Assembly (NCBI GenBank): GCA_040753075.1
Contig: JBFMHA010000019.1
Span: 1-47,338 of the forward strand
Reading direction: 5' to 3'
DNA length: 47,338 nt
Source: UBA6814 sp040753075
Lineage (GTDB): Bacteria > Desulfobacterota > Desulfovibrionia > Desulfovibrionales > Desulfovibrionaceae
Below are positions 1 through 9,106 of this stretch, one piece after another. The number at the start of each line of letters is the position of its first letter. Position 1 is the first letter of the stretch. Both the position numbers and the translations under genes were made by a program. The notes beneath the pieces are model-generated. The model saw nothing but the letters and a program-made list of their open reading frames with translations, was not told the origin of the DNA and did not search any database.

Positions 1-1126
1 CCGCGCCGCCCACCGCGCCGGCCAGGAGCGGGGCCAGGACCAGGGAGCCCAGCCCCCACTCCAGGAGCCGCTGCGGGGCCTCGTAGCCGAGGGTGCGCAG
101 GGAGAACTCGGCGAGGGGCCGGCCGTGCCGCAGCCAGTGGCCGGCCAGCACGCACAGGGCCGGAACCGCCGGCGGCATGCACAGCTGCCCCGCGGCCAGG
201 GCCGCGATGCGGTTGAGCCCGAGCCAGGACGCGGCCAGAACGATGCTGATGGTCTGCACGAAGAACAGGGGCAGGCAGCCGATGAACACACCGAGGAAGG
301 CGGACAGGGCCAGTTCGCGCGGAGTGGCGTCCCGGGACAGCAGGATGCGCAGGGAGCGCAGCGGTCGCAACGGGCTCACCCGGCCCTCCCCGTCCCCGGC
401 GTACTGGCGGTGCGGCACGGGCAGGAAGGAGCGCACCGTGAGCCGGGTGTTGAGCAGGGCTATCTCCAGGTTGTCGCCCAGGACCCGGAAGTGCGACACC
501 CGCTCCCGGCGCGGGGGATAGTGGACGGACACCGGCACGTCGCGCACCGGAAACCCGGCCCAGGCGGCCTTGACCAGCGCCTCCACCTCGAAGGCGTAGC
601 GCCGCTCGCGCAGGGACAGGGCCAGGAGCGCGTCCACCGGATAGGCCCGGAACCCGCACTGCATGTCCGACACCACCCGGCCGGTCTGCACCCGCATCCA
701 GAAGTTGGAGAAGGACCGTCCGAAGCGCGAGGCCCCGGGCACGTCCGGGGAGGAGAAATCCCGCGCCCCCACCAGGAAGGCTGTAGGGTCCCCGGCCAGG
801 GCGGCCAGGAACCTGGCGATGTCCGCGGGGTCGTGCTGGCCGTCCGCGTCCAGGGTCACGATGTGGGTCAGGCCCCGGTCCCGGGCCGCGCGCGCCGCGG
901 TGAGGATGGCCGCGCCCTTGCCCTGGTTGGTCCCGTGGCGCAGCACCTGCACCGGCAGGCCGGCCAGGGCCTCGACGCCGCCGTCGCTGCTCCCGTCGTC
1001 CACCACCAGGACCTCGGGCAGCACGGCCAGCGCCCCCTCCGCCACCCGGCGCAGGGTCGCGCCGTGGTTGTAGACCGGGATCACCGCGGCCGCCCGCAGG
1101 GCGCGGGGCTGCCGGCCCGCGCTCAC
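1..1126 (-). CDS. GT2 glycosyltransferase with C-terminal DUF2062 domain (3' end off window)
   Basis: The 375 visible residues begin with a GT-A fold family 2 glycosyltransferase: VIPVYNHG near residue 14, VVDDGSSDG near 45, the DxD-type TLDADGQHDP near 95, and DMQCGFRAYP further on, a pattern typical of dolichyl-phosphate-mannose-synthase-like GT2 enzymes. A C-terminal membrane-associated DUF2062 region follows (FLGVFIGCLPLFFVQT). The GTG start overlaps the stop of the preceding radical SAM gene as GTGA. GT2 genes are regular members of aryl-polyene-type clusters, so this enzyme probably glycosylates the lipid or its carrier at the inner membrane; that role is inferred from context. The stop codon lies beyond the left edge, so the operon may continue. 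Confidence 0.9.
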   Translation of the reverse strand, partial: MSAGRQPRALRAAAVIPVYNHGATLRRVAEGALAVLPEVLVVDDGSSDGGVEALAGLPVQVLRHGTNQGKGAAILTAARAARDRGLTHIVTLDADGQHDPADIARFLAALAGDPTAFLVGARDFSSPDVPGASRFGRSFSNFWMRVQTGRVVSDMQCGFRAYPVDALLALSLRERRYAFEVEALVKAAWAGFPVRDVPVSVHYPPRRERVSHFRVLGDNLEIALLNTRLTVRSFLPVPHRQYAGDGEGRVSPLRPLRSLRILLSRDATPRELALSAFLGVFIGCLPLFFVQTISIVLAASWLGLNRIAALAAGQLCMPPAVPALCVLAGHWLRHGRPLAEFSLRTLGYEAPQRLLEWGLGSLVLAPLLAGAVGGA

Positions 1127-2493
1127 GAGGGCGCCCCTGCCGCGGCCGGCGCAGGCAGCCGGATGAGGGTGTCCCAGAGCACCCCCCGGAAGCCCAGGCG
1201 GTGCAGCACGGCCATGCGTTCATACCCTCTCTCCGGAGGGAAGATGCGGTCGCGGCGACGGGCGAAGGCCTGCGCGAGCCGCGCGTTCAGGGCCTCGGGG
1301 TCCAGGCCCGGGGCGTGGTAGAACACCGGGCGCAGCAGATCCGCGTCGGGACGCAGCACGCCCTGCGCCAGGGCCAGTTCGTGCAGCCGGGTGCGCGGAT
1401 GCACCCGGATGCCGGAGAAGGCGAAGACCACCGCCGGATCCAGGCGGTCCAGGTTGCGCAGGCCCTCCTCCACCGTGTCCGGGGTTTCGCCCGGGCCGCC
1501 GAAGATGACGAAGTGGGCGCAGGGCAGGCCCTCGGACACGCACAGGGCGTTGAAGTCCGCCACCTGGGCGAAGGAGAAGCCCTTGCCCAGGCCGGCCAGG
1601 GTGGCGTCGCTGGCCGCGTCCGCGCCCACCTCCAGGCCCATGAGCCCGGAGCGCCTGAGCAGGCGCAGGGTCCGGCGGTCCATGCCCCGGGGCTGGAAAT
1701 AGGCCAGCCAGCGCACGCCCGCGGGGTTGCGGGCGAGCTCCTCGGCCAGCTCCAGGTAGCGGCCCCCGGCGTCGTTGAACACCGCGTCCGTGAAGAACAC
1801 CGTGTCCACCCCGTGCTCGCGGCGCAGGCGGACCAGCTCCCCGGCCACCTCGCGCGGGTCGCGGCAGCGCACCGTGCGGCCCTCGATGAGGGGGTAGGCG
1901 CAGTAGGCGCAGGCGTTGGGACAGCCGCGCTTGGTCTGCACCCCCATGAGCCCGCTCTCGCCCTGGTAGAAGCGCACGTAGTCCGGGATGAACCGGGCCG
2001 GGGGCATGGCCGCGCCCGGGCCGCAGGGCTTTCCGCCCCCCGATATCCGCGGCGGGGTCCCGCCCTGCTCCAGGGTCGCGAGCAGGGCCGGGAAGGCCTC
2101 CTCGCCCTCGCCCGCTATGCCGTAGTCCGCGCCCAGGTGGTCCAGCACCAGGTCCGGCATGAGGGAGAAGCCCGCCCCGCCGACCACCACGGGGGCCGCA
2201 GTCGCGGCCCGCACCGCGCGCACCGCCTCCCGGGCCTGGTCCGCGAACCAGCCCCGGCCGGCGCTCAGGGAGTCCACGTTGTCCAGGTTGCGCACCGACA
2301 GGCCCACGCACTGGGGGTCGAAGTCCCGCACCCGGCCGCGCAGGGCGTCCAGGTCCCAGCCCTCGGCCAGCAGATCGTACTGGGCCACCCGGCGCCCGGC
2401 CGCCTCCAGGGCCGCGGCCAGCACCGCCATGCCCAGGGGGTAGACCGGGTACGGCTCCCGGCAGGAGTTGCAGGCGACCAGGAGCACCCTCAT
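1123..2493 (-). CDS. radical SAM protein with B12-binding-like N-terminal domain
   Basis: This 456-residue protein has an N-terminal Rossmann-like region (MRVLLVACNS..., then PLGMAVLAAALEAAG) matching the layout of cobalamin-binding domains in class B radical SAM enzymes. No classical DxHxxG cobalamin motif is visible, so B12 binding is uncertain. The radical SAM cluster motif CPNACAYC (CxxxCxxC) lies near residue 185, followed by a long TIM-barrel region with the glycine-rich FVIFGGPGET. It starts with ATG overlapping the thioesterase stop (ATGA). Enzymes of this architecture methylate, cyclise or rearrange lipid and polyketide skeletons. Its place in a fatty-acid-like operon suggests that it acts on the acyl chain or final lipid. 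The reaction cannot be read from sequence. Confidence 0.88.
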   Translation of the reverse strand: MRVLLVACNSCREPYPVYPLGMAVLAAALEAAGRRVAQYDLLAEGWDLDALRGRVRDFDPQCVGLSVRNLDNVDSLSAGRGWFADQAREAVRAVRAATAAPVVVGGAGFSLMPDLVLDHLGADYGIAGEGEEAFPALLATLEQGGTPPRISGGGKPCGPGAAMPPARFIPDYVRFYQGESGLMGVQTKRGCPNACAYCAYPLIEGRTVRCRDPREVAGELVRLRREHGVDTVFFTDAVFNDAGGRYLELAEELARNPAGVRWLAYFQPRGMDRRTLRLLRRSGLMGLEVGADAASDATLAGLGKGFSFAQVADFNALCVSEGLPCAHFVIFGGPGETPDTVEEGLRNLDRLDPAVVFAFSGIRVHPRTRLHELALAQGVLRPDADLLRPVFYHAPGLDPEALNARLAQAFARRRDRIFPPERGYERMAVLHRLGFRGVLWDTLIRLPAPAAAGAPS

Positions 2494-2954
2494 GGCCGGG
2501 ACAGCTCCCCCTCCCGCCAGCGGCGCAGGAAGTCCAGGTAGAAGTCCGGACAGGTCACCAGCAGGTTCTGGGACTCGTCCACGAAGACCTGCACCGTATA
2601 GCCGGTGGTGGCCACATTGCCGGCCTCGTCCCGGATCACGAACTCGTAGTTCATGCGCGCGGCCTCGGTGTAGTGCAGCAGGGCCTGCACCGTGAACCGG
2701 GCCGGGTAGCGCAGGGGCGACAGGTAGTCGGCGTGCATCACCCGGATGGGCGTGGCGATGCGGCGGCGGTAGAAGTCCAGGTAGCCCACCCCATGGGCCG
2801 AACCCAGGGCCTCGCGGGCGTCCTCGAAATAGCTGGCGTAGCGGCCGTGCCACACGATGGCCAGGGGGTCGGCCTCCTCGAACCGCACCCTGCGCTCCAC
2901 GGTGAGGGTCAGGGGGGCTGGACCGCCGTTGGCCGGGAAATACGGTTTTCTCAT
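2490..2954 (-). CDS. acyl-CoA/acyl-ACP thioesterase, 4HBT hot-dog family
   Basis: A 154-residue single hot-dog protein. The segment EEADPLAIVWHGRYASYFED matches the YbgC/4-hydroxybenzoyl-CoA thioesterase signature with its catalytic Asp. The ATG was chosen because it overlaps the upstream dehydratase stop (ATGA); the longer open frame upstream runs through that gene. In aryl-polyene-type operons a thioesterase of this kind releases or edits the chain bound to acyl carrier protein. It lies between a dehydratase-like gene and a radical SAM gene in the same transcription unit. Confidence 0.88.
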   Translation of the reverse strand: MRKPYFPANGGPAPLTLTVERRVRFEEADPLAIVWHGRYASYFEDAREALGSAHGVGYLDFYRRRIATPIRVMHADYLSPLRYPARFTVQALLHYTEAARMNYEFVIRDEAGNVATTGYTVQVFVDESQNLLVTCPDFYLDFLRRWREGELSRP

Positions 2955-3340
2955 GGCTCCTTTCCTGCTTCTTCCAGCGCCAGGACCAGGCTGGCCGCGA
3001 CCTCGATCCCGACCTGCACCGAGGCCCGGGCCGTCCAGCACCCGCGGTCCTCGGTCAGGCTGCACGCCACCCGCACCGCCTGGCCCGGCCCCACCGGGGC
3101 CGTGAACTTGGCCCGCTTCACCGCGGCCAGGCGCAACGGGCGCGGTCCGCCGGGCAGGGCGTCGCCCGCGGCCAGCCGGACCATCGCCAACTGGGCGATG
3201 GCCGGCAGCACCGGGTTGCCCGGGAAGTGCCCGGCGAACCCCACGAACTCCCCGGGCAGCACGAACTCCCACTCGGCCTCGCCCGCCCCCTGCCTCACGA
3301 GCCGGCCGCAGGCGCGCAGGCCGCGCTCCAGGCTATCCAT
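2951..3340 (-). CDS. 3-hydroxyacyl-ACP dehydratase-like hot-dog protein (ApeI/FabZ type)
   Basis: A 129-residue protein with the FabA/FabZ-like motif GHFPGNPVLPAIAQ near residue 37, which carries the catalytic His. The position equivalent to the FabZ catalytic Glu (H+14) is Ala here, and a Gln lies at H+12 as in the PGVAQ-type dehydratases of aryl-polyene clusters. It would dehydrate 3-hydroxyacyl-ACP to the trans-2-enoyl form so that double bonds accumulate, since no enoyl reductase is visible in the operon. Its ATG overlaps the end of the MMPL exporter gene by 8 bases (ATGGATAG). Confidence 0.82.
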   Translation of the reverse strand: MDSLERGLRACGRLVRQGAGEAEWEFVLPGEFVGFAGHFPGNPVLPAIAQLAMVRLAAGDALPGGPRPLRLAAVKRAKFTAPVGPGQAVRVACSLTEDRGCWTARASVQVGIEVAASLVLALEEAGKEP

Positions 3341-5691
3341 GCCGCGCCTCCTCCGGCCCGAGCAGCCGGGGCGTGACCAGCAGGGCCGTGGGCAGGGCCG
3401 CGCCGATGCCCAGGAGGATGGACAGGCCCAGGGAGCGCAACGCCGGGTGCTGGGCCACGGCCAGGCTGCCGAACCCGGCCAGGGTGGTCAAACCGCAGAC
3501 CAGCACCGGCCGGCCCGCGGACGCCTCCAGCCCCCGGGTGCGGCAGACCATGAAGATGCCGTAGTCCGCGGCCAGGCCCAGCACCAGGGGCAGGGCCGCC
3601 ACGTTGAAAATCCCCAGCCCGCCCTGCGCCAGCCTCGCGCCCGCGGCCGCCGCCAGCAGGCCCGTGGCCGCCGGGGCCAGGGCCGCGGCCGCCCTGACCG
3701 GTCGTCGGAACAGGGCCAGGACCAGGCCGCAGACCAGGGCCAGGGACAGGCCCACGAACACCAGGCAGTCCCGGCGCAGGGCTGCGCCCAGCTCCCGGCC
3801 GAAACCCGCGCCGGACACCACCCGCACCCCGGGCAGGGCCTCCAGGGCCCGGCCTGTGCCGCCGGCCAGCTCCGGGCCGTCGGGCGCCAGGGTGAGCAGC
3901 GAGACCCCGTCGCCGGACTCGCTGGCCAGGAGCCCCGCAACCTGGCCCAGGCCCAGGCCCCGCAGCGCCGCCAGGTCCGCGGACGCCGCCCGGCCCGCGG
4001 CCCACCCCGAGGCCAGGTCCAGGAAGGGCGAGAAGGCCTGCGCCGCGAAGCCCAACTCCCGGGCCGCGTCTTCCAACTCCCGGAGCAGGGCCTGCCCGGC
4101 CGGGCCGGCCCAGGCCTCGCGCCAGGCCGCGCGATTGCGCTCCTGCTGCGCGGGCGGGGGCAGGAGCGGGGCCAGGCTCAGGGCCTCGCCGTCCATCCCG
4201 GCCCGGCGCAGTTCGGCCAGGACCGCGGCGTTGGCCGCGGCGGCCCGCCCCAGGTCCGGACCCTCGGCAAAGACCATGGCCCGCTCCCGCAGCCCGCCCA
4301 GGGCCTCCCGCAGCCGGGCCTCGTCGGCCTTCACCGCGGGGTCGGCCACGCCCAGGGAGGCCAGGTCCGGATTCACGGCGACCCCCACGGCGAGCCAGGC
4401 CAGGCCGCCCAGCGCAACCGCCCAGGCGGCCAGCACCCATCCCCGCGCCCGGGGCCGCGCCGGCGGCGCAGGGCACGAGCTGGGGGAGCGCCAGCCAGGA
4501 CAGGGCCAGGGCCGCGGCCAGGCCGAGCATGGAGAACACCGCCATCTGGCGGATGGCCGGGATCTCGGAGAGCAGCAGGGCGCTGAAGGCGGCCAAGGAA
4601 GTCAGGGCCCCGAAGGCCAGGGGCCGCGCCACCCGGGCCAGGGCCTCGCCCGGGCCGGGACTGCGGCGCAGGGCGTGGTGCACGTGCACCGGGTAGTCCA
4701 CGGCCAGGCCCATGAGCACCCCGCCGAAGCCCAGCACGATGCCGTGCAGGCCGCCGAAGAGCAGGCCCGTGGCCGCGCCCGCCAGGCAGAGCACCGCGGG
4801 CGGCGCGAGCAGCACCCATGCCGCGCCGCGGTCGCGCAGGAACCCGAACACCACCGCGGCCAGCCCCAGCAGGGACAGAGGCAGCACCCGCCCCAGGTCG
4901 GCCTTGATGGTGCGGGCGTTGGCCAGGGAATGGCGGTGCCCGCTCACCAGGGTGGCCTCCACCCCGGCGGGCAGGGCCTCGGCCGCCTGCCCGAACCCGG
5001 CCAGGAGCCGTTCGGCCCCGGCCGCGTCGGTGAAGGGGATGTCCGTGGCCGCGGCCAGGACCAGGCTGTTCCCATCCGCGGAGCGCAGGCGGCCGCGCGG
5101 GTCCGGGCCGGCCATGCCGGACCCGGGCCGGGGCAGCAGCGGCATGACCAGGGAGCGCGCATCCAGCGGATCCAGGCGCAGCAGGGGCTTGAGCGCCGGG
5201 GCCGCGGGCGAGGCCAGGGCCTGGCGCACGGCCGCGAGCCGCTCGCGCACCGCGGCGCGGTCCAGGCCGGCCAGCCAGGCCCGGAGGTTCTCCGGGTCCA
5301 CCAGGGCCGGGGCCAGATCCAGCAGGCCGGCCGCCAGGGCCGTCCCGTCGGGGCGGGGGCCGGCCGGGGCGAACAGGGGCGGGCCCAGCCGGGCCTCCAG
5401 GGCGTCGGCGGCCCGGTCCAGGAGCCCGGCGGGCGCGCCGGTTTCCGTGCTGAGCAGGATGAAGGCCCGGCTGGCCAGGGGCGACCGGGACAGGAGCGAG
5501 AAGTCCTCGGCCAGGCGGGCCGGCCGGTCCGGAACCAGGACCTTGGCGTCCTCGCCGGTGAGCAGCCCGGGCAGGGCCGCCGCGCCCGCGGCCACCAGGA
5601 GCGCGGCCAGGGCCAGCACCAGCCGGCCGTGGCCGCAGCGCAGCCGCTCCAGCGCGGCCAGCGCCCCGGCGAACCCGTTCTCCCGGCTCAC
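3333..5691 (-). pseudogene. MMPL-family lipid exporter, single frameshift as read
   Basis: Two adjacent frames together give one RND-superfamily MMPL transporter of about 785 residues, the usual size in aryl-polyene-type clusters. The first frame (GTG at 5691 to about 4471) carries a TM, a large periplasmic domain and TM helices including VLGFGGVLMGLAVDYPVHVH. The second frame (about 4470 to 3333) carries the second half, including LPLVLGLAADYGIFMV, the repeat-symmetric Asp-Tyr helix. The first frame ends meaningfully at WLALPQLVP and the second resumes at PARPRARGWVLAAW, so one extra base lies near 4437-4475. It may be a sequencing error, since both halves look well conserved. The inferred role is flipping or exporting the lipid product to the periplasm with the LolA-like protein encoded just upstream. 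Confidence 0.82.
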
Positions 5692-5704
5692 GCCCGCCCC
5701 CGCC

Positions 5705-6319
5705 TCAGAACAGCCCGTCCCCGAGCGGGGCGTCCAGGACCATGTGGTGGAAGGTGATGGCGGTGGCGTCGCCGTCGGGCTCGCGGTACTCCACCCGCAC
5801 CACCGAGCGCAGGTCCGGGGCGAAGGCCAGGTCCAGGCGGTCCAGCACCCGGCCGAGCAGGGGGGCCTGCGGCCGCAGGCGCAGCACCGGCGGGTCCTCG
5901 GCCAGGACCTCCACCGCGTAGGCCGCGCGGATGTGGGCCAGGTCGAACTTCACCCAGGCCAGGAGCTCCCCGGCCAGGGGGCCCAGCACCGGGTCCCGGG
6001 CCAGGTCCACGCCGCGCGCCTCGCCCGCGGGGTCCCAGCGCCGGCCCGCGCTGCCGCGCATGCTGAAGCCCTGGGCCTCGGGCGCGGTGTACTCCCAGCG
6101 CAGCCGGTCCGGGGCCGCGTAGCAGAGCCGGCCTTCGGCGCGCAGGGGCTCGCGCAGCATGGCCAGGGTCTTTTCCTGCACGAACTCCGCCTGCACGGTG
6201 CGCACCCCGGCCATGGACCGCTCCAGGCGGTCCAGCAGGCCGGGCGGCTCCCCGGCCCGGGCCGCCGCGGCAGCCAGGACCGCCAGGACCGGCAGGGTCA
6301 GGAGGGCGATCCGCCTCAT
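5705..6319 (-). CDS. LolA-like outer-membrane lipid/lipoprotein carrier
   Basis: A 204-residue protein with a cleavable signal peptide (MRRIALLTLPVLAVLAAAAARAG) and the LolA-fold pattern: VRTVQAEFVQEKTLAML near residue 40, then GRLCYAAPDRLRWEYTAP. Aryl-polyene operons carry such LolA homologues beside an MMPL exporter, where they are thought to ferry the hydrophobic product across the periplasm to the outer membrane. The ATG overlaps the upstream dehydratase stop (ATGA), and the exporter starts 13 bases after this stop. Function is assigned from fold and neighbours. Confidence 0.85.
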   Translation of the reverse strand: MRRIALLTLPVLAVLAAAAARAGEPPGLLDRLERSMAGVRTVQAEFVQEKTLAMLREPLRAEGRLCYAAPDRLRWEYTAPEAQGFSMRGSAGRRWDPAGEARGVDLARDPVLGPLAGELLAWVKFDLAHIRAAYAVEVLAEDPPVLRLRPQAPLLGRVLDRLDLAFAPDLRSVVRVEYREPDGDATAITFHHMVLDAPLGDGLF

Positions 6320-6759
6320 GCCCCGGCCTCGGGCGTCCAGACCTTGAGGCGGCCCCGGGCCAGCTCGTCCGGCCCGCGCCGCAGCACGGCCTCCACCACG
6401 GCGAAGCCCGCGAACTCGCCCACGGTGGACACCTCCACCCGCAGGTCGTCGCCCACCCGGACGCGGCCGACGATGCGGAAATCCTGCACCCCCACCAGGT
6501 AGCCCAGGGACGGGGACGGCGCGCCGGGCGCCAGGGCCGCGCCCCGCACCGCGGCGTAGGCCTGGGCCGCCATCTCCACCCCGGCCTCGGCCGCCACCTC
6601 CCCGTCCGGGCCGGCCAGGGGCCAGTCCGGGGCGGGACAGGCGCGGACCACGCCCCCGCCGTCGCGCAGGGCGAGCACCTCGTCCACCAGGAGCATGGGG
6701 GCCGCGTGGGGGATGATCCCGGCCGCGGGCAAGGGAAGGCGCGGGCTCGCAGCGGCCAT
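6316..6759 (-). CDS. ApeP-type 3-hydroxyacyl-ACP dehydratase-like protein
   Basis: A 147-residue hot-dog protein with GIIPHAAPMLLVDEVLAL near residue 15. The HxxPMLLxD pattern is characteristic of the predicted 3-hydroxyacyl-ACP dehydratases (COG4706/ApeP type) of aryl-polyene clusters. VEMAAQAYAAVRG near residue 70 matches the second conserved stretch of that family. The ATG at 6759 lies 2 bases after the stop of the radical SAM/SPASM gene; the longer frame overlaps that gene and was rejected. With the second dehydratase-like gene at 2951 it would form the dehydrating half of an iterative cycle. Confidence 0.82.
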   Translation of the reverse strand: MAAASPRLPLPAAGIIPHAAPMLLVDEVLALRDGGGVVRACPAPDWPLAGPDGEVAAEAGVEMAAQAYAAVRGAALAPGAPSPSLGYLVGVQDFRIVGRVRVGDDLRVEVSTVGEFAGFAVVEAVLRRGPDELARGRLKVWTPEAGA

Positions 6760-6761
6760 GC

Positions 6762-7838
6762 TCAGTCTCCGTTCCGGCTCGCGGCGGCCCGCGCCGTCCG
6801 GCGGCAGAGCGGGTCCGCGGCCAGGTAGTCGCCGGTGGCCTGGTAGGCCATGCCCCGGCAGCCGTAGCACTCGGCGGCCAGGTCGCAGTCCCGGCAGGCC
6901 CCCTTGATGCGGGCGCGCACGTTGCGCAGGTCGCGGATCACCGGGCTGGCGGCCAGGATCTCCCCCAGCGGGGCCCGGCGCACGTTGCCCACCTCGATGT
7001 CCACCCCCGGGCAGGGCAGCACGCCCCCGGCGGCGGTCACGGTGCAGGAGTATTCGTGCCGGTCGCAGTTGAAGGCCGCCACCGGCGGGTGGGGCTCCCA
7101 GGCGATGCCGAACTCCCGGGCGTCCAGCCCGGCCAGACCCTCCAGGGCGGCGTGCAGCTCCTCGGGCGCCACCAGCAGTTCGGGATGGGCGCGGGCCCGG
7201 CCCTGCAGGGTGATGGACTCGAAGTACGGGATGATGCCCCGGCTGCGCAGCCAGCGCCACATGGCGGGCAGCTCCGCCAGGTTGTGGCGGCAGATGACGG
7301 TCTGCGCGCCCAGCTTGCGGCCCGGGCCGGGGTAGCCGGCCTCGCGCAGGCAGTCGAGCCCGGCCCGGATGGCCCGGAACGCTCCGGCCTTGCCGGCCAG
7401 CAGGTCCTGCACCTCCGGGCGCAGGCTGTTCATCTTGACCACCACGGACGCGCCGAGCCCGGCCAGGAGCTCCGCCATGGCGCGGTCCAGCCGGACCCCG
7501 TTGGTGAAGAGCTCGATATCCACCCCCAGGCCGCGCAGGTGGTCCAGGAGCGGGACCAGGTGCGGCGAGTTCAGGGGCTCGCCGCCGCCCAGCACGACGA
7601 TCTTTCGCGCGCCCAGGCCGCGGGCCTCATCCGCCACCCGGCGCAGCTCATCCAGTCCCAGCTCTTCATCCAGGGCGAGGCCGGACCCGGCGTAGCAGTA
7701 GATGCAGCGCAGGTCGCAGGAGCGGCTGAGCTCCAGCTCCATGGTCAGGAGCCGGCCCGCGCCCAGCCCGGACTTGTCCGCGGGGCTGAACGCCCCGCCC
7801 CACCCGGGGGAGCGGGATGTGCGGCGCAAATGGTTCAC
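6762..7838 (-). CDS. radical SAM protein with SPASM domain
   Basis: A 358-residue protein. CDLRCIYC (CxxxCxxC) near residue 41 binds the SAM-cleaving 4Fe-4S cluster, and VLGGGEPLNSP near 83 is the GGE SAM-binding motif. The C-terminal half has a SPASM-type Cys array: CDRHEYSC, GGVLPCPG, then CRDCDLAAECYGC and a last Cys in DPLC, for auxiliary Fe-S clusters. The GTG start has GGAGG about 9 bases upstream; an internal ATG (TMELELSRSC) is possible. SPASM enzymes usually modify peptides, but some act on other substrates. Here it sits between a lipoprotein gene and a dehydratase gene, so the substrate is unknown. Confidence 0.9.
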   Translation of the reverse strand: MNHLRRTSRSPGWGGAFSPADKSGLGAGRLLTMELELSRSCDLRCIYCYAGSGLALDEELGLDELRRVADEARGLGARKIVVLGGGEPLNSPHLVPLLDHLRGLGVDIELFTNGVRLDRAMAELLAGLGASVVVKMNSLRPEVQDLLAGKAGAFRAIRAGLDCLREAGYPGPGRKLGAQTVICRHNLAELPAMWRWLRSRGIIPYFESITLQGRARAHPELLVAPEELHAALEGLAGLDAREFGIAWEPHPPVAAFNCDRHEYSCTVTAAGGVLPCPGVDIEVGNVRRAPLGEILAASPVIRDLRNVRARIKGACRDCDLAAECYGCRGMAYQATGDYLAADPLCRRTARAAASRNGD

Positions 7839-7877
7839 CCTTCCCTGCCTCCGTCGCTCCGCCGCGCCGGCCCGGCG

Positions 7878-8300
7878 CTACTTCGCCGCCAGGGCGGCGG
7901 AAAGCTCCTTGCCGATGGCCTGGTCCAGGTTGCGCACCCAGCGGTTGTAGTTGCTCTTGATCTCCCCGTCGCCTTCCTTGAGGTTCTTGCTGCCCACGTA
8001 GGTGATGTTGTAGCTCGTGGCGGTGTAGGTGATGTCCACCACCGCCTGGTGGTTGCGGATGTCGAGCTGCGCCTGGGCCAGGCCCGGGGCCTGGGTCTGC
8101 ATCTTCCAGCCCAGCTTCTCGCAAGCCTTGAGCATGGCCAGGCTGATCTCCTCCAGGGTCAGGGACTTGGTTTGGTCGGCGATCGAGGGCACCGGGGCAT
8201 CCACCACGTTGTGGACCGGGGCCGTGCGGCACGCCGTGGCCAGGACGAGGATGCAGGACAGCAGGAGCGTCGCGCGCAGGATGCGGCTGCCTCTTTTCAC
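7878..8300 (-). CDS. small predicted lipoprotein
   Basis: A 140-residue protein starting at a GTG with a strong AGGAGG site 7 bases upstream, inside the end of the acyltransferase gene; the two genes overlap as GTGA. A lipoprotein-type signal sequence (LLLSCILVLATAC, likely lipid-modified at Cys24) is followed by a domain with LTLEEISLAMLKACEKLGW and the conserved tail IKSNYNRWVRNLDQAIGKEL. That NYNRWxxNLD tail recurs in small lipoproteins of unknown function in many proteobacteria. It may sit in the periplasmic face of either membrane and assist product transport. Confidence 0.8.
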   Translation of the reverse strand: MKRGSRILRATLLLSCILVLATACRTAPVHNVVDAPVPSIADQTKSLTLEEISLAMLKACEKLGWKMQTQAPGLAQAQLDIRNHQAVVDITYTATSYNITYVGSKNLKEGDGEIKSNYNRWVRNLDQAIGKELSAALAAK

Positions 8301-9100
8301 TGGAAACCTCCTAGGGTTGTGCTTGCCTCGGCCCGGGCCGCCTGGCCCGGCGCCGCCAGTTTCTCGGCCAGGGCGGCCCGCACCGCGCGGCGCAGGACGC
8401 CGTGCCCGGCGGGCGCGTCGCGATAGGGCGCGGGGTCCACGGAGGGCAGGGCCTCCACCGCGATGGAGGATTCGCCCAGCAGAAACCTCCCGGGGGGCAA
8501 CAGCCGCCCCACCCCGGACAGACAGACCGGCGCCAGCGGCCGGCCGGTGTCCACCGCCAGCTTGAACGCCCCGGAGCGGAACCGGCCCAGCCGACCGTCC
8601 CGGCTGCGCGCGCCCTCGGGGAAGAAGATGATGCTCGCGCCCGAGGCCAGGGCCTCGCCGCCCAGGCGCAGCAGGGTCTCCTGGCCCAGTTCGTCGCTGT
8701 TCAGGTAGCCGGCCCGGCGCATGAACCACCCGTAGAGCGGAATGCGGAAGGGCCAGCCCTTGACCACCATGACCAGGTTGGGGGTGGGCATGGCCCCCAG
8801 GATGTGCAGGTCCAGGAAGGACTGGTGATTGGCCACGATGATGCAGGGGGCCGCCTCGCCGATGCGCTCCAGGCGGCTGGTGCGCAGGGGCACGAAGCGG
8901 CTCACCAGCCACACGCAGGCCCGGCCGTAGCGCCAGACCAGCCAGCGGGTGGTGAGGGGCGCCGGCCGGCCGGCCAGCACCCGCGCCGCCCCCACGGCCA
9001 GCGGCGCAAGCAGCGCGCCCGCCACGGTCAGGGCCGCCAGTGCCGGAAGCAGCACCAGGTTGAGCGCCAACCCGGCCCTATGACGGTGCGGCTGTCCCAT
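8297..9100 (-). CDS. PlsC-type 1-acyl-glycerol-3-phosphate acyltransferase family protein
   Basis: A 267-residue membrane protein with one or two N-terminal hydrophobic segments (LNLVLLPALAALTVAGALL), the acyltransferase catalytic motif NHQSFLD (Hx4D) near residue 92, and FFPEGARSRDG near 160, the phosphate-binding EGxR block. It would transfer an acyl chain from ACP to an alcohol acceptor in the inner membrane. In aryl-polyene-type clusters such enzymes attach the chain to its lipid anchor, so the product is probably a membrane lipid. It starts 6 bases after the small ORF at 9107-9259. Confidence 0.88.
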   Translation of the reverse strand: MGQPHRHRAGLALNLVLLPALAALTVAGALLAPLAVGAARVLAGRPAPLTTRWLVWRYGRACVWLVSRFVPLRTSRLERIGEAAPCIIVANHQSFLDLHILGAMPTPNLVMVVKGWPFRIPLYGWFMRRAGYLNSDELGQETLLRLGGEALASGASIIFFPEGARSRDGRLGRFRSGAFKLAVDTGRPLAPVCLSGVGRLLPPGRFLLGESSIAVEALPSVDPAPYRDAPAGHGVLRRAVRAALAEKLAAPGQAARAEASTTLGGFQ

Positions 9101-9106
9101 GGAAGG

